Shown: piece after piece, positions 36,181-46,882 of the stretch
Layout of the letters: each line of letters opens with the position of its first letter
Position numbering within the stretch: the first letter of the stretch is position 1
Assembly (NCBI GenBank): GCA_027006175.1
Contig: JALTKS010000053.1
Location: 1 to 61,232, forward strand
Direction: 5' to 3'
DNA from: Gammaproteobacteria bacterium
GTDB lineage: Bacteria; Pseudomonadota; Gammaproteobacteria; AKS1
DNA: 61,232 nt
The notes under the pieces: generated by a model
Database searches by the model: none
What the model was told of the DNA's origin: nothing
What the model saw: the letters and a program-made list of their open reading frames with translations, nothing else
Program-made: the position numbers and the translations under genes

Positions 36181-37311
36181 CTAACCAGCCGTTTTAACGG
36201 CTACGTTTAATTTATCACTGTGTTGTTCTACTTCACTGCGGTTAGCAATAAACTCACGAACAACACGTTCAATCTCATCAACCAGATCAGCATCTTCTAC
36301 TTTGTGATCAGGCTTACCGTTAATATATAAAAGATTAGGTGAACCACCGGTTAAGCCCACGTTTACTTCACGCGCTTCACCAGGGCCGTTAACAACACAG
36401 CCAATAATAGCGACATCAATCGGTTCAATAATATCTTCAAAGCGTTGGTCAAGTGCATTAACTGTTTCAATCACATTGAATTCCTGGCGTGAGCAGGAAG
36501 GACAAGCAATCAAGTTCACGCCCTTGCTTCGAATATGAAGGCTTTTAAGAATATCAAAACCTACTTTTATTTCTTCAACCGGATCGGCCGCCAATGAAAC
36601 ACGAATGGTATCGCCAATGCCATCATTTAATAACATGCCTAAACCAATCGCCGATTTTACTGCTCCCGCACGAGCAGCACCCGCTTCAGTAATACCGAGG
36701 TGTAGTGGCTGTTCTATTTGAGCCGCTAGTTGGCGATAAGCAGCAACCGTTGTATGAACATCTGATGCCTTCATACTGATTTTGTATTCCTGAAAATCGA
36801 GCTTGTCGAGAATATCGATATGACGCATTGCCGATTCAACCAATGCTTCCGGGGTTGGTTCACCGTATTTCTTTTGTAAATCTTTTTCTAATGAACCCGC
36901 ATTGACGCCAATACGAATTGGAATACCATGATCACGCGCACTATCAACAACGGCACGAACACGATCTTCACGTCCGATATTACCCGGATTAATTCGTAAA
37001 CAATCTGCGCCTAATTCTGCAACACGTAATGCTATTTTGTAATCAAAGTGGATATCTGTGATCAATGGTATGCTGACTTGCTGTCTGATTTTTGCGAAGG
37101 CTTCTGCTGCATCCATACTCGGAATTGAAACACGTACAATATCCGCGCCAGCACGCACAAGTGCATCAAGCTGTGCGACCGTGGCATCTACATCACAGGT
37201 TTCCGTGTTGGTCATACTCTGAACAGACACAGGGGCATCACCGCCAACCGCGACATTGCCCACCATAATTTGTTTCGACTTACGTCGTTTTATGTCAACT
37301 TTAAAACTCAT
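36181..37311 (-). CDS. ispG: 4-hydroxy-3-methylbut-2-enyl diphosphate synthase (IspG/GcpE)
   Basis: IspG catalyses the penultimate step of the MEP isoprenoid pathway using a [4Fe-4S] cluster. The N-terminal TIM barrel starts [20 protein letters not shown], and the cluster cysteines appear in ACPSCSR and [11 protein letters not shown]. At 376 residues it is normal. It follows rodZ by 6 bp. Its need for Fe-S clusters fits the nearby ISC operon, though the two are separately transcribed. Confidence 0.98.
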   Translation of the reverse strand: MSFKVDIKRRKSKQIMVGNVAVGGDAPVSVQSMTNTETCDVDATVAQLDALVRAGADIVRVSIPSMDAAEAFAKIRQQVSIPLITDIHFDYKIALRVAELGADCLRINPGNIGREDRVRAVVDSARDHGIPIRIGVNAGSLEKDLQKKYGEPTPEALVESAMRHIDILDKLDFQEYKISMKASDVHTTVAAYRQLAAQIEQPLHLGITEAGAARAGAVKSAIGLGMLLNDGIGDTIRVSLAADPVEEIKVGFDILKSLHIRSKGVNLIACPSCSRQEFNVIETVNALDQRFEDIIEPIDVAIIGCVVNGPGEAREVNVGLTGGSPNLLYINGKPDHKVEDADLVDEIERVVREFIANRSEVEQHSDKLNVAVKTAG

Positions 37312-37317
37312 TTTTCA

Positions 37318-38181
37318 CTATTCTCCTGCCGCCTCAATGCTGAAACGGGCAAGATTGCCTCGTATATGCTTTTCGATATCAATCAGCTCGCCATTGTACT
37401 CGATTCTGACCCCTTTCGCGTTACCCAAAAACACTTTAAATGGAGGATTGCCAATTACGCGTTTTTCCTTACCTGCGCGCAATAAGTCATAAATCAAGCG
37501 CTTACCACTACTATCTTGAATATCAACCCAACTATCACTACTGAGATTTAACACGATCTCATTTTTAGGCGCTTCGACGGGCTCCGGGATGACTTCTGGT
37601 TTGGGCTTTGTTTCAGGCTCTACGTCTGCCTTAGGCTCAGTCTCAACGACTAATTCTGGTACAGGTTCAGCTTGTTCAGTAATTGATGGTAATTTGTCAG
37701 GTTCCGCTAATTCTGGCAGAACCAATTCAGGCGCAGCACTTTCAACATCATCTTGCGAAGAGAACCACGTTGATGGCTCAAAGTTTTGGCTTTGAAACCA
37801 GGAAATAATCCCTGCAAATAATACCAAAACAATGAGTACGGATGCGATCCTGATGAGTAACCGACTATATGAAGGTCCTGGTTTACGAATGGCACTTGCT
37901 ACTATGGTTGGACTTTCGACTTGAATCTGATTATATGCCGCCAATAAGGGCTCAACAGGGATTTTTAATAAGCGGGCATAATTTCGAATATAGCCTGTCA
38001 CATAAATAGGTACAGCAAGATGTTCATAGTCTTCTTCTTCAAGTGCAATAATAATATCGATACCCAACTTAAGCTCTCTCGCAACATCTTCACGTGAAAG
38101 GTTCAATGCTCCACGCGCAGTTGAAAAACGCTTTCCAAATGAAAACGCAGCTTGTTGTTCGATATTATTGTCGTCACTCAT
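37318..38181 (-). CDS. rodZ: Cytoskeleton protein RodZ
   Basis: RodZ links MreB filaments to the cell-wall elongation machinery. The N-terminal Xre-type helix-turn-helix covers about 18-80 (RGALNLSREDVARELKLG), a membrane helix about 112-130 and a Pro/Glu-rich periplasmic linker about 155-210. A C-terminal beta domain follows at about 215-280 (SWVDIQDSSGKRL and GNPPFKVFLGNAKGVRI). It overlaps pilF by four bases (ATGA). The 287-residue length is slightly shorter than E. coli RodZ (337). Confidence 0.94.
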   Translation of the reverse strand: MSDDNNIEQQAAFSFGKRFSTARGALNLSREDVARELKLGIDIIIALEEEDYEHLAVPIYVTGYIRNYARLLKIPVEPLLAAYNQIQVESPTIVASAIRKPGPSYSRLLIRIASVLIVLVLFAGIISWFQSQNFEPSTWFSSQDDVESAAPELVLPELAEPDKLPSITEQAEPVPELVVETEPKADVEPETKPKPEVIPEPVEAPKNEIVLNLSSDSWVDIQDSSGKRLIYDLLRAGKEKRVIGNPPFKVFLGNAKGVRIEYNGELIDIEKHIRGNLARFSIEAAGE

Positions 38182-38978
38182 CGCCGTTCTGTCTTCAGTA
38201 ACTCTTTAGCTTCGTCCGAGTCTGGAAATTTCCGCTGCAGAATCAATGCGTATTTAGCCAGGGCATTTTTATCTCCCAGGACTCTTTCGATCTTCACGCC
38301 CAGTAATAAACTTTGTGATGTATGTCGACCCAATGCATAGAAGCGCTGAATATAACCTCTGGCTTGCAAGAAACGCTGCGCATCATAATTTATTTTTGCC
38401 ATTTGATATAAAGCGGTTGGTCTATTTGGGTGACTCTTGAGTAAGTTTCTGAAATAGTTTTCTGCTCTTTCAGGCTTACCCGCTCGCATCGCGCATAAAC
38501 CTGCATTAAGTCGTACCAAATCATGTGAACGGTACAAGGGGTTGGTCAGCGCTTTTCTGAATTTTTTATCGGCACGCTCATATTCTTTTTTACGACAAAG
38601 AAATGCGGCATAAGCATTGTATGCATCTGAATACTGCGGATTAATGTCAATCGCTCGCTCAAAATGTCGAACGGCCGCTTGTGGTTTATTTAATCTATCG
38701 TACAACAAGGCAATCGCATAATGTCCATTCGGCAAATTATCATCTATCTCGAGTGCTTTACGGAACTTGCGTAAGGCATACTCATAATTTCCCTGTTGAA
38801 AATAACCAACACCTAATTTTACATTTGTTTCTGCAAGACGATTGCCTTTCGGGGCCACAATCAGCTCTGCTTCATCATCAACACCTGTAACCGTCCCTCC
38901 GCCACCGCTTGTTGAACATGCGCTGACCAGAAAAACTACAGAAAAAATAAAACCTGTTTGTACTAATTTTTTTATCAT
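38178..38978 (-). CDS. pilF: Type IV pilus biogenesis lipoprotein PilF/PilW
   Basis: PilF is an outer-membrane lipoprotein with TPR repeats that localises and multimerises the PilQ secretin. A lipobox (VFLVSACSTSG) precedes about six TPR units, e.g. NLPNGHYAIALLYDRLNKPQ and RHFERAIDINPQYSDAYN. The 266-residue length and the position between rlmN and rodZ match the family. It implies that the organism makes type IV pili, consistent with pilU in this window. Confidence 0.94.
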   Translation of the reverse strand: MIKKLVQTGFIFSVVFLVSACSTSGGGGTVTGVDDEAELIVAPKGNRLAETNVKLGVGYFQQGNYEYALRKFRKALEIDDNLPNGHYAIALLYDRLNKPQAAVRHFERAIDINPQYSDAYNAYAAFLCRKKEYERADKKFRKALTNPLYRSHDLVRLNAGLCAMRAGKPERAENYFRNLLKSHPNRPTALYQMAKINYDAQRFLQARGYIQRFYALGRHTSQSLLLGVKIERVLGDKNALAKYALILQRKFPDSDEAKELLKTERR

Positions 38979-38980
38979 TA

Positions 38981-40096
38981 TTACTTGGCTCCTGCCTGCA
39001 GTTGCACACGCTTTTGTGTGCGCCTGGTTTTATCTTGTACACGCCCAGCTAATTGACCGCAGGCGGCATCAATATCATCACCGCGTGTTTTACGGGTGAT
39101 TGTAATCAAACCATTTTTAATCAAGATATCTCTAAATTTATTAATAGCTGTTTGTGATGAGCGTTCATATTGCGTTTCATCAAAGGGGTTAAAAGGAATT
39201 AAGTTTACTTTTGAAGGTACATTTTTTAATAGTTTGACTAATTCATGTGCATGTTCAGGTTTATCATTAATGTCTTTCAACATAACGTATTCAACCGTAA
39301 GGTAACGATGCTTTTTCCCGTCAAAATAACGTTTACATACATCCAGTGTTTCTTTAATGGGGTATTTCTTGTTCAGTGGTACAAGTACATCGCGTAACGC
39401 ATTATTAGGTGCATGTAAGGATAAGGCGAGACTGACATCAATCGTGTCACGAAGTCGTTCTAACGCAGGCACGACACCCGCTGTACTTAACGTTACACGA
39501 CGTTTAGAAATGCCGTATGCAAAATCGTCCATCATAATGTTCATGGCGGCAATAACATTATCGAAATTCAATAACGGCTCGCCCATGCCCATCATGACAA
39601 CATTCGTCACAACACGCTCACCTTCATCATCAAAACCCAGTGCATGATTAGCGACTAATACCTGACTAATAATTTCACCGGTCGATAAGTTTCTATTAAA
39701 GCCCTGTCGACCCGTTGCGCAGAAACTGCACTCCAGTGCACAACCAATTTGGGAAGACACACATAATGTGCCACGAGATCCTTCAGGAATAAAAACCGTT
39801 TCAATACTGTTGCCAGAATCCAGTCGCAGTAACCATTTACGCGTGCCATCATCGGATTTTTGATCAACCAGAACCTCCGGTAATCTTACTTCCGCCATTT
39901 GCTGTAATTTTTCACGCAATGATTTACTCAGATTGGTCATCTCATTGAGATCGATAACTCGATGTTGATGGATCCATTTCAACACCTGTGTAGCACGAAA
40001 AGCCTTCTCCCCAATACTGGTGAAGAAAGCTTCCATTCCGGCTCGATCTAGATCAAGCAAATTCATTTTATCTGACAGTTCCGGCATAGCGGCCAC
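38981..40096 (-). CDS. rlmN: Dual-specificity 23S rRNA/tRNA methyltransferase RlmN
   Basis: RlmN is a radical SAM enzyme that methylates A2503 of 23S rRNA and A37 of some tRNAs. The CxxxCxxC cluster motif lies in [27 protein letters not shown] is conserved, and the methyl-carrying Cys is in DIDAACGQL. At 371 residues it is normal. It begins the rlmN-pilF-rodZ-ispG-hisS-yfgM-bamB-der operon. A terminator separates it from the upstream iscX. Confidence 0.97.
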   Translation of the reverse strand: MAAMPELSDKMNLLDLDRAGMEAFFTSIGEKAFRATQVLKWIHQHRVIDLNEMTNLSKSLREKLQQMAEVRLPEVLVDQKSDDGTRKWLLRLDSGNSIETVFIPEGSRGTLCVSSQIGCALECSFCATGRQGFNRNLSTGEIISQVLVANHALGFDDEGERVVTNVVMMGMGEPLLNFDNVIAAMNIMMDDFAYGISKRRVTLSTAGVVPALERLRDTIDVSLALSLHAPNNALRDVLVPLNKKYPIKETLDVCKRYFDGKKHRYLTVEYVMLKDINDKPEHAHELVKLLKNVPSKVNLIPFNPFDETQYERSSQTAINKFRDILIKNGLITITRKTRGDDIDAACGQLAGRVQDKTRRTQKRVQLQAGAK

Positions 40097-40143
40097 GTGT
40101 TTGCCTTCGCAAACTCCATCGTCTCCAAATATAGTAACAATAA

Positions 40144-40172
40144 CATAAAAACCCGCGAAGATACGCGGGTTT
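40144..40172 (-). terminator. Terminator at the end of the ISC operon
   Basis: A perfect 9-bp stem AAACCCGCG/CGCGGGTTT with loop AAGATA is followed on the minus strand by TTTTT. It lies downstream of iscX and upstream of rlmN. Confidence 0.82.
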
Positions 40173-40250
40173 ACGAGGTAAAATGGATCGCTATTCTAGC
40201 CTCAGCGCAGGCCTTGAGCAATCACTGAAAACGATGATTTTAAGTGATGC

Positions 40251-40451
40251 TTAATAGCGTTCGTCAATCCATGCCATTTGTATCGCTTCGAGGATTTTTT
40301 CGCCAGAGCGATCGGGATCATCATCAAAATCTTCCAATTCACAAACCCATTCATGTAAATCAGTAAATCTGACGGTACGGGGATCGACATCGGGAAAGGT
40401 TTCATCCAGTTCGATAGCGATGTCGAGGGTATCGGTCCAAATCAAGCTCAT
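40251..40451 (-). CDS. iscX: Fe-S cluster assembly accessory protein IscX
   Basis: IscX is a small acidic protein that binds IscS and iron and tunes cluster assembly. The 66-residue product has the family signature [17 protein letters not shown] and continues with [15 protein letters not shown] and AIQMAWIDE. The ATG at 40451 is preferred over a GTG three codons upstream. It is the last gene of the ISC operon, 127 bp after fdx, and is followed by a terminator. Confidence 0.95.
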   Translation of the reverse strand: MSLIWTDTLDIAIELDETFPDVDPRTVRFTDLHEWVCELEDFDDDPDRSGEKILEAIQMAWIDERY

Positions 40452-40578
40452 AATAGTCACTCTTTGATTAGTCGAAACAATTCAATTTGGCGCATATTAG
40501 CCCATGCTATGAGACATTTTCAAGCCTAAAATGCTTGGTAACCCTATGATTATTAGGAAATTAGCCCCAGAGGCAATA

Positions 40579-40917
40579 TTAATGGTTCTCAGACACCATA
40601 TTTATTGTGTACTTGGGTATTTCAACCACTAAATCAGCATCGGCGACCACCGCCTGGCAACTTAGGCGCGAATCTGGCTCAAGACCCCATGCTTTATCAA
40701 GCATATCATCTTCAAGTTCGGTTGATTCTTCGAGTGAGTCAAAACCTTCACGGACAATGACGTGACAGGTGGTGCAAGCACAGGATTTTTCACAAGCATG
40801 CTCAATATCCACACCACCCTTGAGCACTGCATCAATAATGGTCGTCCCTGACTCGGCTTCTATCACCGCACCATCTGGACAGATTTCTTCATGAGGTAGA
40901 ACAATAATCTGTGGCAT
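40579..40917 (-). CDS. fdx: ISC-type [2Fe-2S] ferredoxin
   Basis: This adrenodoxin-type ferredoxin donates electrons during cluster assembly on IscU. The cluster ligands are seen in CEKSCACTTCHVIV and the later Cys in RLSCQAVV. The 112-residue length (ATG at 40917) is normal. It follows hscA by 12 bp. Confidence 0.96.
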   Translation of the reverse strand: MPQIIVLPHEEICPDGAVIEAESGTTIIDAVLKGGVDIEHACEKSCACTTCHVIVREGFDSLEESTELEDDMLDKAWGLEPDSRLSCQAVVADADLVVEIPKYTINMVSENH

Positions 40918-40929
40918 CAAACTTTTCCG

Positions 40930-42789
40930 TTACTCAAATTCGTCTAGGGTGTGACCACTTAAGGCCTTATTAATACTGGCATCCATTCGTTTGGCGGCAA
41001 AATCACTGGTGGCTTTATCGGCCACATCTATCGCGTACTTTATTTTTGCTGCCGACTCATTCTCGCGCGCCTGTTTCAGTCCTTCAAGACTCGCCGCTAT
41101 TGTCGCACGTTCTTCGTCATTTAACAGTGCATCGCCATCTTCTGCTAATGCGGCATTAATCGCTTCAAGTACACGATCTGCTTCAACTTGTTGTTCGCGA
41201 AGTTTTCTTGCATCAACATCATCTTGCGCATGTTCAACATTTTCTCTCAACATGCGTTCAATTTCATTGTCTTCAAGACCATAAGATGGCTTCACTTGAA
41301 CACTTGCTTCGACACCACTGGTTTGTTCTTTTGCAGTGACTTCCAGTAAACCATCGGCATCAACCTGGAATGTAACCAGAATACGTGCGGCACCGGCAAC
41401 CATTGGCGGGATATCACGTAATTCAAAGCGTGCGAGTGAGCGACAATCATCAACCAGTTCACGCTCGCCCTGCAAAACATGCACCGCCATGGCGGTTTGA
41501 CCATCTTTAAAGGTTGTAAATTCCTGTGCACGGGCAACCGGAATAGTCGTATTACGAGGGATTACTTTTTCAACCAATCCACCCATGGTTTCAATGCCCA
41601 ACGACAAGGGGTTCACATCGAGCAGTAACATCTCATCGTCAGGTTTATTACCCACCAATGCATCGGCCTGTATTGCTGCACCCACGGCAACTACTTTATC
41701 CGGATCAATATCAACCAGTGGTGGTTTTGAGAAGAACTCAGCGACTTTTTCTCGTACACGTGGCACGCGGGTAGAACCACCGACCATGACCACATCGTTA
41801 ATTTCTTCTACTGAGACACCGGCATCACGCATTGCTCTACGGCATGGTAATAAGGTTTTCTTAATCAGGCCATCAATCAGCGCATTGAATTTTTCAGCAT
41901 CAATCAAACCTGTCCATGCCTTGCCAGCTGCAAGCTCAACACTTAGTTCAACAGAATCATTATTCGTTAATGCTTCCTTTGCACGTCGTGCTTCATTCAT
42001 CATGCGACGTTGCAAATAGGCATCATCCAATTCAACACCCGCCTCTTGTGCCATCCAGTTAGCGATAGCACGATCCATATCATCGCCTCCCAAGGCTGAA
42101 TCACCGGCTGTCGCCAGCACTTCAAAAACACCGCGATTAAGACGTAAAATAGAAATATCAAAGGTACCACCACCAAGATCGTAAATGGCATGAACACCTT
42201 CTGAACCGCTATCAAGTCCATAAGCAACCGCCGCCGCAGTTGGCTCATTTAATAAACGTAATACGTTTAAATCAGCTAATCGCGCAGCATCTTTGGTTGC
42301 CTGACGTTGTGCATCATCAAAATAGGCAGGCACAGTGATCACAACACCTTGTAATTCCCCCCCCAAACTTTCTTCCGCGCGTTGTTTTAAATTAGCAAGA
42401 ATCTGTGAAGACACTTCAACGGCACTGACATCACCGGCAATGGTACGAATGCGTGGGACTGATTCTGTTTCAATAAATTCGTAACCGTGAGCATCGGCTT
42501 TCACATCATCCAGACCACGACCCATGAAACGTTTTACCGAACTAATCGTATTATGTGGATCCGTTGCTGCCGCCTGTTGTGCTGCACTGCCTACAACAAT
42601 ATTATCTTTTTGGTATTGCACAACCGAGGGTAATAAATGCTGCCCATCGTGATCAGCAAGCGTTAAGGCTTCGCCGCTCTTAACCGTTGCAACCAGTGAG
42701 TTAGTGGTACCCAGATCAATGCCCGCCGCTAATCGATGCTGATGCGGTGCGGTGGCTTCGCCAGGTTCAGATATTTGTAACAACGCCAT
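40930..42789 (-). CDS. hscA: Fe-S cluster chaperone HscA (Hsp70)
   Basis: HscA is the specialised Hsp70 that, with HscB, promotes transfer of clusters from IscU by binding its LPPVK motif. The ATPase domain has [31 protein letters not shown] and [12 protein letters not shown]. The substrate-binding part begins [14 protein letters not shown]. At 619 residues it is a normal length. It lies between hscB and fdx in the ISC operon. Confidence 0.97.
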   Translation of the reverse strand: MALLQISEPGEATAPHQHRLAAGIDLGTTNSLVATVKSGEALTLADHDGQHLLPSVVQYQKDNIVVGSAAQQAAATDPHNTISSVKRFMGRGLDDVKADAHGYEFIETESVPRIRTIAGDVSAVEVSSQILANLKQRAEESLGGELQGVVITVPAYFDDAQRQATKDAARLADLNVLRLLNEPTAAAVAYGLDSGSEGVHAIYDLGGGTFDISILRLNRGVFEVLATAGDSALGGDDMDRAIANWMAQEAGVELDDAYLQRRMMNEARRAKEALTNNDSVELSVELAAGKAWTGLIDAEKFNALIDGLIKKTLLPCRRAMRDAGVSVEEINDVVMVGGSTRVPRVREKVAEFFSKPPLVDIDPDKVVAVGAAIQADALVGNKPDDEMLLLDVNPLSLGIETMGGLVEKVIPRNTTIPVARAQEFTTFKDGQTAMAVHVLQGERELVDDCRSLARFELRDIPPMVAGAARILVTFQVDADGLLEVTAKEQTSGVEASVQVKPSYGLEDNEIERMLRENVEHAQDDVDARKLREQQVEADRVLEAINAALAEDGDALLNDEERATIAASLEGLKQARENESAAKIKYAIDVADKATSDFAAKRMDASINKALSGHTLDEFE

Positions 42790-42807
42790 ACAAGTGTCCG
42801 ATAATAA

Positions 42808-43335
42808 TTAAAGTAATGCTTCTTCGCGATCTTCTGCTTCTTCACGAAGTCGGTATAAAAACTGTAACTGTAATGTCAGCCCTTCTGCTTTCTTAAGGCT
42901 ATCTTCTGTATTATCACTGAAACAGGTCTGGCATTGTGAAATTAAATTACGGATCTGACTTTCTATATCCGCGCTAAAGCTTTCAAGTGATGCCAGTGGA
43001 TCAGAGGCATCCATAATATCATCCAGTGCTTCGCGTAATTCCATTTGCTGCATCAAAAAAGCCGTATCCATAACGGTATTTGATTCACTGTGTGTATCAA
43101 CATTATTTAAATTCAGTAAATACTGCGCACGTTTAAGCGGATCTTTTAGTACTTGATAAGCCTCGTTAATCATTGAGGCCTGTTGCATAGAAAGACGTCG
43201 ATCTCTATCTGTCGCATTGGTAAATTTATCTGGATGAGCGCTACGTTGTAAGTCCTGGTAACGCTCAGATAGCGAGGAAATATCTACTTCAAAGCTGACT
43301 GGTAGAGCAAATAATTCGAAATAATTTCGATCCAT
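42808..43335 (-). CDS. hscB: Co-chaperone HscB (J-protein)
   Basis: HscB stimulates HscA and delivers IscU to it. The N-terminal J domain has YFELFALPVSFEVD and the HPD triad in SAHPDKFTNATD. The helical C-terminal domain binds IscU. The 175-residue form starts at ATG 43335, just after AAAGG. Neighbours are iscA and hscA. Confidence 0.96.
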   Translation of the reverse strand: MDRNYFELFALPVSFEVDISSLSERYQDLQRSAHPDKFTNATDRDRRLSMQQASMINEAYQVLKDPLKRAQYLLNLNNVDTHSESNTVMDTAFLMQQMELREALDDIMDASDPLASLESFSADIESQIRNLISQCQTCFSDNTEDSLKKAEGLTLQLQFLYRLREEAEDREEALL

Positions 43336-43367
43336 CAACCTTTACCACTATCACTTTTAATCACCGA

Positions 43368-43691
43368 CTAAACGGTGAAGCTTTCGCCACAACCACACAT
43401 GTCTTTTACATTCGGGTTGTTAAATTGAAAGCCTTCATTAAGACCTTCTTTGGCATAATCCAACTCAGTACCATCAAGATAAATCAGGCTCTTGGGATCA
43501 ACAATAATTTTAATCCCATTCACTTCAAATACAGTGTCTTCTTCTTGTGTTTCATCAACAAACTCAAGAACGTAAGCCATACCCGAACAGCCGGTGGTTT
43601 TTACGCCAAGACGCAAACCAATACCCGAGCCACGATTATCTAAAAAATGTTGCACACGTTCTGCGGCACTTTCTGTCAAAGAAATCGACAT
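43368..43691 (-). CDS. iscA: Iron-sulfur cluster assembly protein IscA
   Basis: IscA is an A-type carrier that receives clusters and passes them to apoproteins. The three cysteines are present in [13 protein letters not shown] and CGCGESF. The 107 residues match the E. coli length. AAGGA lies nine bases before the ATG. It sits between iscU and hscB. Confidence 0.97.
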   Translation of the reverse strand: MSISLTESAAERVQHFLDNRGSGIGLRLGVKTTGCSGMAYVLEFVDETQEEDTVFEVNGIKIIVDPKSLIYLDGTELDYAKEGLNEGFQFNNPNVKDMCGCGESFTV

Positions 43692-43703
43692 CGCAAACAG
43701 TCC

Positions 43704-44081
43704 TTACTGTTTATCCTGAAAATCTTTAATCGCTGCTTTAATAGCGTCTTCCGCCAAAACAGAACAATGTACTTTTACCGGCGGTAACGCTAGCTCTTCA
43801 GCAATGTCAGAGTTTTTAATTTCTGATGCTTCATCCAGGGTTTTGCCTTTGACCCATTCTGTTAACAATGAGCTTGAAGCAATTGCCGAACCACAACCAT
43901 AGGTTTTAAATTTAGCGTCTTCAATAACGCCATCATCACTGACTTTGATTTGTAGTTTCATTACATCGCCACATGCGGGTGCACCGACCATGCCTGTGCC
44001 AACATCTTTGTCTTCTTTATCCATGGTGCCCACGTTACGAGGGTTTTCGTAGTGGTCCATTACTTTATCGCTATATGCCAT
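43704..44081 (-). CDS. iscU: Fe-S cluster scaffold IscU
   Basis: IscU is the scaffold on which new clusters are built. The three ligand cysteines are in GAPACGDVMKL, TYGCGSAIASSS and VHCSVLAEDA, and the HscA recognition motif LPPVK is intact. AGGAGA lies eight bases before the ATG. The 125-residue product follows iscS by 34 bp. Confidence 0.98.
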   Translation of the reverse strand: MAYSDKVMDHYENPRNVGTMDKEDKDVGTGMVGAPACGDVMKLQIKVSDDGVIEDAKFKTYGCGSAIASSSLLTEWVKGKTLDEASEIKNSDIAEELALPPVKVHCSVLAEDAIKAAIKDFQDKQ

Positions 44082-44115
44082 GATTCTTTCTCCTGCTTAA
44101 ACAGAATAACTTAAA

Positions 44116-45330
44116 TTAATGTGCTGCCCACTTCACTGAATCAAGATCGATGCCTTCTTTGAACATATCCCATAATGGAGAAAGTTCACGTAGCTTATCG
44201 ATACTGTTGTGAAGTAGTTTAATGGTGTAGTCGATTTCTTCTTCGGTAGTAAAACGACCGATAGTGAAACGAATCGAGCTATGCGCCAACTCATCATTGC
44301 GGCCAATCGCACGCAATACATAAGATGGCTCTAGACTTGCTGAGGTACAGGCTGAACCAGATGATACGGCAAGATCTTTAATTGCCATAATTAACGATTC
44401 GCCCTCAACATAGTTGAAACTGATGTTTAGGTTACCGGTAATACGTTTATCCATATCACCATTAACATAGGTTTCTTCAATATCTTTTAAACCGTCGTAT
44501 AAACGATCACGTAAAGCGGCGAAACGAACATTTTCAGTTGCCATTTCTTCTTTAGCAATACGGAAGGCTTCGCCCATGCCAACGATTTGGTGAACAGGTA
44601 AGGTACCTGAACGTAAACCACGCTCATGTCCACCACCGTGTATTTGCGCTTCAAGACGCACACGCGGTTTTCGACGAACAAAAAGTGCGCCCATGCCTTT
44701 CGGCCCGTAAATTTTATGTGCCGAGAATGACATTAAATCAACTTTGCTATTAGCAAGATCAATATCTACTTTACCCGCACTTTGTGCCGCATCAACGTGG
44801 AAAATAATGCCGCGTGCACGGGTTAATTCAGCCATGGTGTCGATGTCCTGAATAACACCAATTTCATTATTTACATGCATGATAGAAACCAGAATCGTAT
44901 CTTCACGCATGGCACTTTCAAGTTTTGCCAAATCAATTAGGCCATTGGTTTCAGGATCCAGGTAAGTCACCTCAAAACCTTCACGTTCTAACTGGCGGCA
45001 ACTATCCAGCACGGCTTTATGTTCTGTCTTACAGGTAATGATGTGTTTACCCTTCTTCTGATAGAAGTGTGCTGCACCTTTAATTGCCAGATTATCTGAT
45101 TCTGTCGCACCGGAAGTCCAAATAATTTCTTTTGGATCACAATTCACTAAATCTGCAACCTGTTTGCGAGCAAGTTCAACCGCTTCATCTGCTGACCAAC
45201 CAAATGAGTGCGAACGTGATGCCGGATTACCAAAATTCCCATCCATCGTCAGACATTGCATCATTTTTTCTGCAACACGAGGGTCAACAGGTGTTGTTGC
45301 AGAATAATCAAGGTAAATAGGTAGCTTCAT
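44116..45330 (-). CDS. iscS: Cysteine desulfurase IscS
   Basis: IscS is a PLP enzyme that extracts sulfur from cysteine for clusters, thiolated tRNA and other cofactors. The PLP lysine lies in [12 protein letters not shown] and the catalytic Cys in [14 protein letters not shown]. Starting at ATG 45330, with GGAG nine bases upstream, the protein has 404 residues, the same as E. coli; a TTG five codons earlier is unlikely. It follows iscR by 40 bp. Confidence 0.98.
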   Translation of the reverse strand: MKLPIYLDYSATTPVDPRVAEKMMQCLTMDGNFGNPASRSHSFGWSADEAVELARKQVADLVNCDPKEIIWTSGATESDNLAIKGAAHFYQKKGKHIITCKTEHKAVLDSCRQLEREGFEVTYLDPETNGLIDLAKLESAMREDTILVSIMHVNNEIGVIQDIDTMAELTRARGIIFHVDAAQSAGKVDIDLANSKVDLMSFSAHKIYGPKGMGALFVRRKPRVRLEAQIHGGGHERGLRSGTLPVHQIVGMGEAFRIAKEEMATENVRFAALRDRLYDGLKDIEETYVNGDMDKRITGNLNISFNYVEGESLIMAIKDLAVSSGSACTSASLEPSYVLRAIGRNDELAHSSIRFTIGRFTTEEEIDYTIKLLHNSIDKLRELSPLWDMFKEGIDLDSVKWAAH

Positions 45331-45370
45331 TACTACTGGCTCCAATTAAATAATGTTCAATATAAATTCG

Positions 45371-45841
45371 TTAGCTGTTCGTTGCTGCTGCCGGAGGGGT
45401 AATTTCACTCACCATTTGACGTTCAACAACCTCTTGTACTTCACGGCGATTAACAAGATCGGCTAGTGTTATACCACTAAGGAAGTCATAAATGCGTTGA
45501 CTTAGATCAGTCCAGAGTTCATGGGTCAGACAAGGCTGATCATCTTGGCAGTTAGCCAGTCCACCACAGCGTGTTGCATCCACTTTTTCATCAATGGCGG
45601 TGATGACATCGGCAACCGCAATTTCTGATGCTTCACGGCTGAGCCGGTAACCGCCACCTGGGCCTCGCGCACTCACAACGAGTTCTTGTTTACGCAAACG
45701 CGAGAACAATTGCTCAAGATAGGACAGAGAAATGCCCTGACGGCGTGAAATATCAGCAAGCGTAATCGGCCCATCTCCAAAATGAATGGCCAAATCAAGC
45801 ATTGCCGTGACCGCGTAGCGACCTTTTGTAGTTAATCTCAT
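45371..45841 (-). CDS. iscR: Fe-S sensing repressor IscR
   Basis: IscR is an Rrf2-family regulator that binds a [2Fe-2S] cluster and represses its own operon when clusters are plentiful. The winged helix is N-terminal ([19 protein letters not shown]). The cluster ligands Cys92, Cys98, Cys104 and His107 are in [20 protein letters not shown], identical in number to E. coli. GGAAGGT precedes the ATG. The upstream region carries a near-perfect IscR type 1 site over the promoter. Confidence 0.98.
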   Translation of the reverse strand: MRLTTKGRYAVTAMLDLAIHFGDGPITLADISRRQGISLSYLEQLFSRLRKQELVVSARGPGGGYRLSREASEIAVADVITAIDEKVDATRCGGLANCQDDQPCLTHELWTDLSQRIYDFLSGITLADLVNRREVQEVVERQMVSEITPPAAATNS

Positions 45842-45881
45842 TGCGAATACCTTCCGAAACTAGTAATATTAGCTTGTGCTA

Positions 45882-45909
45882 ATTCTACATACCTGAGTAT
45901 TTTAGTCAA
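45882..45909 (-). promoter_or_regulatory. Promoter of the ISC operon
   Basis: On the minus strand TTGACT (45904-45909) and TAGAAT (45882-45887) are separated by 16 bp. The elements lie about 40-70 bp upstream of iscR and overlap the IscR site. Confidence 0.65.
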
Positions 45910-45913
45910 GTAT
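45889..45913. promoter_or_regulatory. IscR type 1 binding site
   Basis: The 25-bp sequence begins ATACCTGAGTAT and ends TAGTCAAGTAT. It fits the E. coli type 1 consensus (ATASYYGACTR, WWW, YAGTCRRSTAT) at 24 of 25 positions, differing only at position 9. It covers the -35 element, so bound [2Fe-2S]-IscR would block transcription. Confidence 0.85.
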
Positions 45914-45993
45914 TAACTGCGTAACAAATTCTTGCCCGCTGTATCGTCCCTATTAAAGTATTCCTTGAGTTATTTAGGCTAAAACAATCTGTT

Positions 45994-46836
45994 TTATTCT
46001 GGATCTTGCTTCGATTTATCTGCCTCTGTTTCAGGCAAATGTTCTTCACTTTCAATATGTTCTGGCTCATCCTCTTGACTAATTTTGCAAGGACCAAGCT
46101 CAGGCAAGTTCAAATCAGCAATCTCCATACCAAGACCTTTTAATGCCTTACACATGGTTTCCATCTTATTATCCATGGCATGAATATGGTCAAGCATGGC
46201 ATTCACCGCATTTGCCACCGGATCTGGCATATCACCATCAGAAGTTCCGTAGGCATCAAAGCCAATTTTCTCGGCAAAAGCCTTACGTTTCTCATGGTCT
46301 CCACTGTTTTTACTCGCACTGGCTCGCGTTTTCACCAGATGGCCGGGAATCCCCACCACCGTCGCTTCTGCGGGCACGTCTTTCACAACCACCGCATTCG
46401 AACCAACGCGTGCGCCCGTTCCCACAGTGATAGGTCCAAGTACCTTGGCACCTGCCCCGACAACCACGTTATTACCTAAAGTGGGATGACGCTTGCCCTT
46501 ATTCCAGCTTGTGCCACCCAAGGTCACGCCATGATACAGCGTACAATCATCGCCAATCTCGGCAGTTTCACCAATCACAACGCCCATACCATGATCAATA
46601 AAGAAGCGTCTGCCTATGCATGCGCCAGGGTGAATTTCGATACCGGAGAACCAACGCATAATGGTCGACAACCAGCGCGCAAGCCAACGCAAACCCCATT
46701 TCCAGAGATTATGGCTAAATCGGTGCATTAGTAAGGCATGAAAACCGGGATAAGAAGTAATAACATCAAACGCGTTCCTTGCAGCAGGATCGCGATCAAA
46801 AACACAGTTCAAATCTTCTTTAAAATGCTTAAACAT
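45994..46836 (-). CDS. cysE: Serine O-acetyltransferase CysE
   Basis: CysE makes O-acetylserine, the carbon precursor of cysteine. The start at 46836 gives 280 residues and begins [21 protein letters not shown], the usual N-terminus. An in-frame upstream start would overlap trmJ and is rejected. The left-handed beta-helix carries [20 protein letters not shown] and [14 protein letters not shown]. An acidic C-terminal extension of about 40 residues follows. Cysteine supply beside the ISC operon is functionally coherent. Confidence 0.95.
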   Translation of the reverse strand: MFKHFKEDLNCVFDRDPAARNAFDVITSYPGFHALLMHRFSHNLWKWGLRWLARWLSTIMRWFSGIEIHPGACIGRRFFIDHGMGVVIGETAEIGDDCTLYHGVTLGGTSWNKGKRHPTLGNNVVVGAGAKVLGPITVGTGARVGSNAVVVKDVPAEATVVGIPGHLVKTRASASKNSGDHEKRKAFAEKIGFDAYGTSDGDMPDPVANAVNAMLDHIHAMDNKMETMCKALKGLGMEIADLNLPELGPCKISQEDEPEHIESEEHLPETEADKSKQDPE

Positions 46837-46882
46837 CAATGTTATTCCCGGTTCTAATCTGCATATTGTAAACCATTCCAGC

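Noticed and set aside
41585-42019. 144-codon plus-strand frame inside hscA
   Set aside because: It is antisense to conserved Hsp70 sequence, is Ser/Thr-rich low-complexity on translation and has no ribosome-binding site.
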